Shown in pieces: positions 57,446-64,000 of a DNA stretch of 64,000 nucleotides. This DNA is from Salvelinus alpinus (taxonomy: Eukaryota > Chordata > Actinopteri > Salmoniformes > Salmonidae), in assembly GCF_045679555.1 (NCBI RefSeq), contig NC_092087.1:84078629-84142628 (forward strand), read 5' to 3'. Position 1 is the first letter of the stretch, and every line of letters begins with the position of its first letter. Made by a program: the position numbers and the translations under genes. Below the pieces are notes generated by a model. The model was not told where the DNA came from. It saw only the letters and a program-made list of their open reading frames with translations, and ran no database searches.

Positions 57446-58727
57446 CCTACTCATTCAAGGGTTTTTCTTTATTTTTACTATTTTCTACATTGTAGAATAA
57501 TAGTGAAGACATCAAAACTATAAAATAACATATATGGAATCATGTAGTAACCAAAAAAGTGTTAAACAAATAAAAATATATGTTATATTTCAGATTCTTC
57601 AAATAGCCACCCTTTGCCTTGGTGACAGCTTAGGATACTCTTGGCATTCTCTCAACCAGCTTCATGAGGTAGTCACCTGGAATGCATTTCAATTAGCAGG
57701 TGTGCCTACTTAAAAGTTAATTTGTGGAATTTCGTTCCTTCTTAATGCGTTTGAGCCAGTGTTAGGAAGTGTCAGTTGTGTTGTGACAAGGTAGTGGGGG
57801 TATACAGAAGATAGCCCTATTTGGTAAAAGACCAAGTCCATATTATGGAAAGAACAGCTCAAATAAGCAAAGAGAAATGACAGTCCATCATTACTTTAAG
57901 ACATGAAGGTCAGTCAATCCAGAAAATGTCAAGAACTTTGAAAGTTTCTTCAAGTGCAGTCGCAAAAACCATCAAGTGCTATGATGAAACTGGCTCTCAT
58001 GAGGACCGCCACAGGAATGTAAGACCCAGAGTTACCTCTGCTGCAGAGGATAAGTTCATTAGAGTAACCAGCCTCAGAAATTGCAGCCCAAATAAATGCT
58101 TCACAGAGTTCAAGTAAAAGACACATCTCAACATCAACTGTTCAGAGGAGACTGTGTGAATCAGGCCTTCATGGTCGAATTTCTGCAAAGAAACCACTAC
58201 TAAAGGACACCAATAAGAAGAAGAGACTTGCTTGGTTCAAGAAACACGAGCAATGGACATTAGACCGTTGGAAATTTGTCCTTTTGTCTGGAGTCCAAAT
58301 TGGAGATTTTTGGTTCCAACCGCCGTGTCTTTGTGAGACGCAGTGTGGGTGAATGGATGATCTCCACATGTGTATTTCCCACTGTGAAGCATGGAGGAGG
58401 AGGTGTTATGGTGTGGGGGTGCTTTGCTGGTGACACTGCCTGTGATTTATTTAGAATTCAAGGCATACTTAACCAGCATGGCTACCACAGCATTCTGCAG
58501 CGATACGCCATCCCATCTGATTTGGGCTTAGTGGGACTATCATTTGTTTTTCAACAGGCCAATGGCCCAACACACCTCCAGGCTGTGTAAGGACTATTTT
58601 ACCAAGAAGGAGAGTGATGGAGTGCTGCATCAGATGACCTGGCCTCCACAATCCCCCGACCTCAACCATGGTTTGGGATGAGTTGGACCGCAGAGTGAAG
58701 GAAAAGCAGCCAACAAGTGCTCAATTT
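57446..58727 (+). mobile_element. Tc1-like transposon, ends truncated, broken transposase
   Basis: Starts cacctactcattcaagggtt and ends at ccaacaagtgctcaat; the outer TIRs are lost. Transposase remnants: 57926-58117 (KVSSSAVAKTIKCYDETG, then the [11 protein letters not shown] block that seeded the array at 4652-6098), further pieces to 58350 (FVRRSVGEWMIS), VKHGGGGVMVWGCFAG at 58384-58431, and VFQQANGPTHLQ at 58546-58581, where the second catalytic Asp is replaced. WDELDRRVKEKQPTS lies at 58675-58720. Frameshifts separate these. Confidence 0.9.
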
Positions 58728-58796
58728 TTTTCAGACCGATAGTGTATATGTTACCAATAAAATTTTATTTGATTCCATTTTTTTTTTTTTTATCAA

Positions 58797-59027
58797 GGGA
58801 CTTAAATATTTTGTCTTGCCCATTCACCCTCTGCATGGAACCCATATACAATCCATGTCTCAATGGTCTCAAGGCTTAAAACCTGTCTCTTTCCCTTCAT
58901 TTACACTGATTGAAATGGATTTAACAGGTGACATCAGTAAGGGCTCATAGCTTTCACCTGGATTCACCTGGTCAGTCTATGTCATGGAAAGAGCAGGTGT
59001 TCCTAATGTTTTGTATACTCAGTGTAT
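58797..59027 (-). mobile_element. Tc1-like transposon, other half (N-terminal side and TIR)
   Basis: tattttgtcttgcccattca, acaatccatgtctcaatggt and gtcatggaaagagcaggtgt, ending at the TIR aatgttttgtatactcagtgta. It has the same orientation and family as 49855-50098 and contains the portion missing there. Confidence 0.82.
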
Positions 59028-59444
59028 GGTTCCCCTTTCATTTGTGTCTGGTGTTAGCTAGTTAATGGCTAGCTAGGTCTTCAACCAGCATGAAACAAAA
59101 AGGGGTTAAGAGTCATTCAAAACTCTGACGCCATTTTCAAGTCCACGCATCCGTCTGTGCTGCTGTGGACCGCATCACAAGAGACATGCCAAACGGGAGA
59201 TGTATATCATTGATGCAATTTCAGTTGTTTGAGTTGCTTCATGTATCACCAAATTTGCTTTAGAAGATTTTACTGCATCACTGCATCCACGTTGCTTTAC
59301 ATAGGCGTTTCAAAGAGATGTCAGTCAAGGCATTTGAAAGAAAATTGCGTTTGAAAAAGGTAAAGTTTTTGCTGTGAGCCAATGGGATAACCAAGATGAC
59401 CAAGGGTTGTTTTCCGCCAAGGCGGGCGGGGCCGTAATGTTCTA
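59028..59444. other. No gene or recognised repeat
   Basis: Apparently single-copy sequence. Confidence 0.35.
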
Positions 59445-59655
59445 TTCAATACCGACTGAGTCTATAGAGTTAAATAGAACTGTAGAATTGAAAAGAACTG
59501 CAGAATTGAATAGCATTGTAGAATTGAATAGAACAGTAGAATTGATTAGCACTGTAGAATTGAATAGAACTGTATAATTGAATAGCACTGTAGAATTGAA
59601 TAGAACTGTAGAATTGAATAGAACTGTAGAATTGAATAGAGTTGAATAGAACAAA
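59445..59655. repeat. AATTGAATAGAACTGTAG tandem array, about 10 copies
   Basis: The 18-bp unit gaattgaatagaactgta closely resembles the array downstream of the sulfotransferase (42160-42935). Confidence 0.93.
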
Positions 59656-60283
59656 AATGATCATATGTACAGTATCCTATAGTTTAATTTAATACATCTA
59701 ACAATAGTTGTGAATGTCATTGTCTAGGTACAGAGATTAATAAAGCTAGCCTACATGACAATTAACAATAGTTGTGAATGGCAATATCTAGGTACAGAGA
59801 TAAAAGTGTACTGTAGCAATCCTTTGAAGATAAATACAAATGATTGAGCAAGGCAAACAGCAAGCACACACCATAAACCGAAATGAGGGACTAAAGTGAT
59901 GCTCTGACTGTCTTTTTTAGAGTGATGGGCACCGATATGGACAATCTAAATTGATATCAGTAGCATTTGTTTGATACGATATCGATATACACATCGGTTT
60001 ATACAAAACATTGCAACTGTGTGAAGGTTCACCTTTCTATTCACCTCCATGGCTCCCTGAAGGCAAGATAACTGCTTGCTGATTGGCCTGTTGGGACAAA
60101 TATATATGTTCTAGTATATTGTAGTAGTATAGAATAATATAATTTTCAAATGTTTTTGCACTTCAAATATATCTGGGTATTTGTATTTTTATGTATTTTT
60201 AGCTAATCTTTATCAAGGGTGCCAATAATAGTGGAGGTTGTATTAAATGTTAGTATGTAGTGATTAAACAGTGAGACTATCCT
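59656..60283. other. No gene; short duplicated segment
   Basis: gttgtgaatg(t/g)ca(t/a)t(g/a)tctaggtacagaga occurs twice (59708 and 59768). No other feature. Confidence 0.4.
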
Positions 60284-60372
60284 TATCCTTTGTAGCTCAG
60301 TTGGTAGAGCATGGCACTTGTAGCACCAGGGTAGTGGGTTTGAGTCCTGGGATGCACGCATGACTGTCTGCT
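60284..60372 (+). mobile_element. tRNA-derived SINE head
   Basis: gtagctcagttggtagagca (A box) and gtgggtttgagtcctgggat (B box) preserve a tRNA-like promoter, followed by catgactgtctgctgaata. It is too altered to be a tRNA gene. Related to 16090-16246. Confidence 0.8.
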
Positions 60373-61108
60373 GAATAGTATATATTGTAATTGTGATTAA
60401 AGCAAATATTTCATAATGAACTTTGATTTTGCATAAATTACTTAGATAGTGAAAGATGAAGCCAATGAATGCACAATGAAAGGTTCTGAACATAAGACAG
60501 GAAGTATTACAACTGTGAGTTTTGTACTTATAGTATTGAAAATGTATCACTATTAAACAGTGGACATTTGCACCAAACACTGAGGACAGTGAGCCTGCAC
60601 ATTTCAAAGTTGTTTTGGTATTGGTAGCTTTTACAGTTTTGTCGCTATATGTGCCAGCGGAAAGAGAATAATAATATGTCGGATTTCTAAAGTTGTTCTT
60701 GCTTTCAGCAAGCACATCTGACTCTAACTAATAAATGTTCCATCCTCTTTCTCGACTCTCGAAATGTCATACAACACATGTCAACATGATGGCGCTATAA
60801 TAAAGGAAATTAGAAGCAACTTGTTTTACTGTAGCAAACAGTCTTTAGTTAATAAAGTATCTTGAATGGTCGCTCTCCGTTTAGGTTACTCAAGAGTCAC
60901 GAGAAGAAAGAGTAATGAGAAGAAGCTCAGGTATGAAGGCGAAACTTGATTGATTTGTACAAGTTCAGATATCTCCCTTTACTGCTTTTCAAGCACATTT
61001 GACGTAAAAATCAACGAGACGTGAAGATCAACGTGTGCCAATGCGCAATCGCGGCGCAAGGTTGACGCTCATGAATGCATCAAAGTTGTCCACAGAGTTC
61101 CATCAAAG
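60373..61108 (+). other. No recognised gene; possible promoter region of the gene at 61109
   Basis: 60990-61108 is CpG-containing (aacgtgtgccaatgcgcaat, cgcggcgcaaggttgacgct) and directly upstream of the candidate start codon. Confidence 0.35.
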
Positions 61109-61892
61109 ATGGCGTCTCAGCGTCGGCAAATGATGCAAAGCGTAAGACAAAAACGATTTCTCCCTTTTGTAGACGTGCTTATTGTTTAAAAAAAAACTCC
61201 AGTCACATTTTGTTGTTTGAATAAAGTAATCTAACTCTCCAAAGGACAATTGAAACAACTACTTCACGGGCCCTGTGCGGGTGTGCCGCAAACAGCAACA
61301 TCCGCCGCTAGCCTAACGTGGCTAAAAACATTGTTAGCTTAGTCAACTAGCTAACTAAGTTTGAGTTCTTCACTTGGCAATTTATATGTATTTAGCTAGT
61401 TACTATTTAAGTGGCGATTTTCTTAGCCACGGGTCAGTTGAGTTTTATCCAAATAATTGTTTCTATCTACAGTAGCTAGCCAATGGTAGTGAAGAAAGGG
61501 ATATTTTCTGAACGCACTTAGTTTTCTGCTAATATTACACTGTGAGCCTAAGTTTCTATGTGAATATTGTAGTTTCTGTGGTCGTCAAAGCCTAAACTGA
61601 AGCAGGAGTCTGAGGAGACAATTAAGTAGGCCAAGTAGCAGGACAATTTCAATGGTTGTCAGAAAATTCTGAACACTAAAACCATAGAATTAGGCTACGT
61701 AAGTACGATCGCTATGACTAACACAATAGCTAATGTCATTCTTCAATCTCCACCCTGGTAGCATCAGAGCTGGACAGATGACCTGCCCCTGTGTCAGATG
61801 TGCGGGGTGGGCACGGCCCCCAACTGTACCTACGGACCCGACGGAAAGGACACCCAGAGCCACCCCAACGAGGACGGACACTTCAGGTTCAG
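61109..61892 (+). CDS. First two coding exons of an unrecognised gene with a C-x2-C motif (partial)
   Basis: Candidate exon 1 is 61109-61141 (MASQRRQMMQS, start context aaagATGG, donor agc|gtaaga). Candidate exon 2 is 61762-61892 (HQSWTDDLPLCQMCGVGTAP then NCTYGPDGKDTQSHPNED and GHFRF), with acceptor ccctggtag and donor cag|gtaact. Phase 0 joins the exons. The pair CQMC plus a later Cys suggests a metal-binding site. The exon composition is GC-rich compared with the flanks, and the region upstream has CpGs. The family was not recognised. An alternative donor exists six bases earlier (cttcag|gttcag). The rest of the gene would lie beyond the window. This is an inference from splice signals and coding appearance only. 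Confidence 0.5.
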
Positions 61893-62202
61893 GTAACTAA
61901 GACACCTGAGCCTGATTCACACTTTAAGGCCAAACCCAGCTGTCCTGCCCTGGTTACATATCCACCATAGCTACGGGAACCATGCTGGAAAGGACCATAT
62001 AACAAAAAACATATTCAAGCCAGCATAGTTTGGCTTGGCAGTCTGAAAATGCTACTGGAGCCATGAATATGTCTCTGTATACCAGCATTGCCCAAACAAG
62101 GGGTCGACTTATTTTGAAAATGTGGTTGTTAGATAACCCCCCCCATTGCTTGGTTCATAGAAACTCTGTTAGCCACTAGATGCGGTTGTCAGATTACACA
62201 AA
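61893..62202. other. Presumed intron, no feature seen
   Basis: No repeat or ORF recognised. Confidence 0.35.
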
Positions 62203-62478
62203 CCCTCAAAGAATTCAAAAAAACAAATCCAATTTTGATTAATGCCCATATTTATGGGGTGAACTACCACAGTGTGCAATCACAGCAGCTGTGACCTTTT
62301 GCCACAAGAAATGGGCAACCAGTGAAGAACAAACACCATTGTAAATACAAACTATATTCATGTTTATTTTTTTTTTTGTAAGTGTAATGTTTAGTGAATT
62401 TTGTGTTTATTATCTACTTCACTTGCTTTGGCAATGTAAACAGATGTTTCCCATACCAATAAAGCCCTTGAATTGAAC
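62203..62478 (+). mobile_element. AATTG-tailed LINE, 3' end
   Basis: Matches 31015-31400: caaatccaattttgattaat, accagtgaagaacaaacacc, ttgctttggcaatgtaaaca and ccaataaagcccttgaattg. It is strongly 5'-truncated. Confidence 0.88.
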
Positions 62479-62584
62479 TGTAATAAACAGAGCAGTTGTA
62501 ATGTTTTTCCTATAATTGTGGCTCTATCTTTTGAACGCTTTATGACCCCATTACTGAAAGATGAGCCTCTCAGAAACACGTATG

Positions 62585-63838
62585 TGTCTGCTGTTTCCCT
62601 CTACAATGCCCACAAGCCTCAGTAGAACAGATTGGACAAGACCACACACTACATCAGACTAGGGGAGGTGTCTGCTGTTTCCCTCTACAATGCCCACAAG
62701 CCTCAGTAGAACAGATTGGACAAGACCACACACTACATCAGACTAGGGGAGGTGTCTGCTGTTTCCCTCTACAATGCCCACAAGCCTCAGTAGAACAGAT
62801 TGGACAAGACCACACACTACATCAGACTAGGGGAGGAATCTGCTGTTTCCCTCTACAATGCCCACAAGCCTCAGTAGAACAGATTGGACAAGACCACACA
62901 CTACATCAGACTAGGGGAGGTGTCTGCTGTTTCCCTCTACAATTCCCACAAGCCTCAGTAGAACAGATTGGACAAGACCACACACTACATCAGACTAGGG
63001 GAGGTGTCTGCTGTTTCCCTCTACAATTCCCACAAGCCTCAGTAGAACAGATTGGACAAGACCACACACTACATCAGACTAGGGGAGGTGTCTGCTGTTT
63101 CCCTCTACAATTCCCACAAGCCTCAGTAGAACAGATTGGACAAGACCACACACTACATCAGACTAGGGGAGGTGTCTGCTGTTTCCCTCTACAATGCCCA
63201 CAAGCCTCAGTAGAACAGATTGGACAAGACTACACACTACATCAGACTAGGGGAGGTGTCTGCTGTTTCCATCTACAATTCCCACAAGCCTCAGTAGAAC
63301 AGATTGGACAAGACCACACACTACATCAGACTAGGGGAGGAATCTGCTGTTTCCCTCTACAATGCCCACAAGCCTCAGTAGAACAGATTGGACAAGACCA
63401 CACACTACATCAGACTAGGGGAGGTGTCTGCTGTTTCCCTCTACAATGCCCACAAGCCTCAGTAGAACAGATTGGACAAACTACACACTACATCAGACTA
63501 GGGGAGGTGTCTGCTGTTTCCCTCTACAATTCCCACAAGCCTCAGTAGAACAGATTGGACAAGACTACACACTACATCAGACTAGGGGAGGTGTCTGCTG
63601 TTTCCATCTACAATTCCCACAAGCCTCAGTAGAACAGATTGGACAAGACCACACACTACATCAGACTAGGGGAGGTGTCTGCTGTTTCCCTCTACAATGC
63701 CCACAAGCCTCAGTAGAACAGATTGGACAAGACCACACACTACATCAGACTAGGTGAGGTGTCTGCTGTTTCCCTCTACAATGCCCACAAGCCTCAGTAG
63801 AACAGATTGGACAAGACCACACACTACATCAGACTAGG
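62585..63838. repeat. 84-bp satellite-like tandem array, about 15 copies
   Basis: The unit tgtctgctgtttccctctac ... acatcagactaggggagg repeats every 84 bp (62585, 62669 and so on). The aatgccc/aattccc, gacca/gacta and gtgtc/aatct variants are clustered, suggesting block duplications. Confidence 0.97.
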
Positions 63839-64000
63839 GGGGGGTGGAACTAGGCCCCATCTTTCTACACAGAAGATCATACAAAATTATTGCCTGATGA
63901 GCTTCTGAACTTCCCAATACCTTTGTGATGCATTTCAGTCACTTCAAACTAGGTCCGGGCTTTAGAATCATGGCAAGTAAATAAAACATGAAGCGGATTT
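63839..64000. other. No feature seen
   Basis: Unremarkable sequence at the right edge. Confidence 0.35.

Noticed and set aside
60284-60372. tRNA gene
   Set aside because: A and B boxes are present, but the acceptor and anticodon arms do not fold convincingly and the 3' flank is SINE-like.

Overview
The window looks like a salmonid fish genome (trout, salmon or char type), inferred from sequence alone. It carries Tc1-like transposons of the salmonid families, including one with the TIR type from which Sleeping Beauty was derived. It also has salmonid-type LINE tails, tRNA-derived SINEs, a Ty3/gypsy chromovirus, many dinucleotide arrays over 100 bp, and spliced vertebrate genes with GT-AG introns. 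No bacterial or viral gene organisation is present.

Three host-gene segments can be supported. (1) On the minus strand, coding exon 1 of a TARP / calcium-channel gamma subunit, closest to cacng2 (stargazin), lies at 20247-20457. No further exon was recognised at lower coordinates, so bases 1-20246 are probably its intron 1, filled with repeats. (2) On the plus strand, a complete seven-exon cytosolic sulfotransferase gene of the SULT3 (amine sulfotransferase-like) type spans 33689-42019, with an open spliced reading frame of 323 codons and all PAPS-binding motifs. (3) Near the right edge, 61109-61892 looks like the first two coding exons of an unrecognised plus-strand gene with a Cys-x2-Cys motif.

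Layout: 1-2740, a minus-strand LINE whose 3' region carries two tandem expansions. 2766-4140, simple repeats. 4214-6546, a LINE interrupted by a Tc1 fragment that has grown into a 33-bp array. 6655-7900, a Tc1 relic split by a LINE 3' end. 8178-14060, a 2-kb tandem duplication whose two copies carry different transposon insertions. 14-20 kb, minisatellites, AC/GT arrays and MITEs. 20.2-23 kb, cacng2 exon 1 and its upstream flank. 23.5-25.8 kb, GA arrays with a solo LTR and a LINE end. 27.3-28.5 kb, a 98-bp satellite. 30-31.4 kb, a LINE 3' half. 32.4-33.3 kb, TE remnants. 33.7-42 kb, the sulfotransferase. 42.98-47.83 kb, a young gypsy chromovirus with near-identical LTRs but a deleted integrase core. 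48-59 kb, a nest of DNA transposons, LINE and LTR pieces and one decayed unfamiliar gene. 62.6-63.8 kb, an 84-bp satellite.

The recurring theme is birth of tandem arrays from transposon sequence (LINE 3' region, Tc1 transposase, LTR interior, dispersed repeat). The second theme is microsatellites placed at splice sites of the sulfotransferase gene, including a complementary AC/GU pair at the two ends of intron 6. Family assignments rest on recognition of motifs and remembered repeat families; no database search was run.
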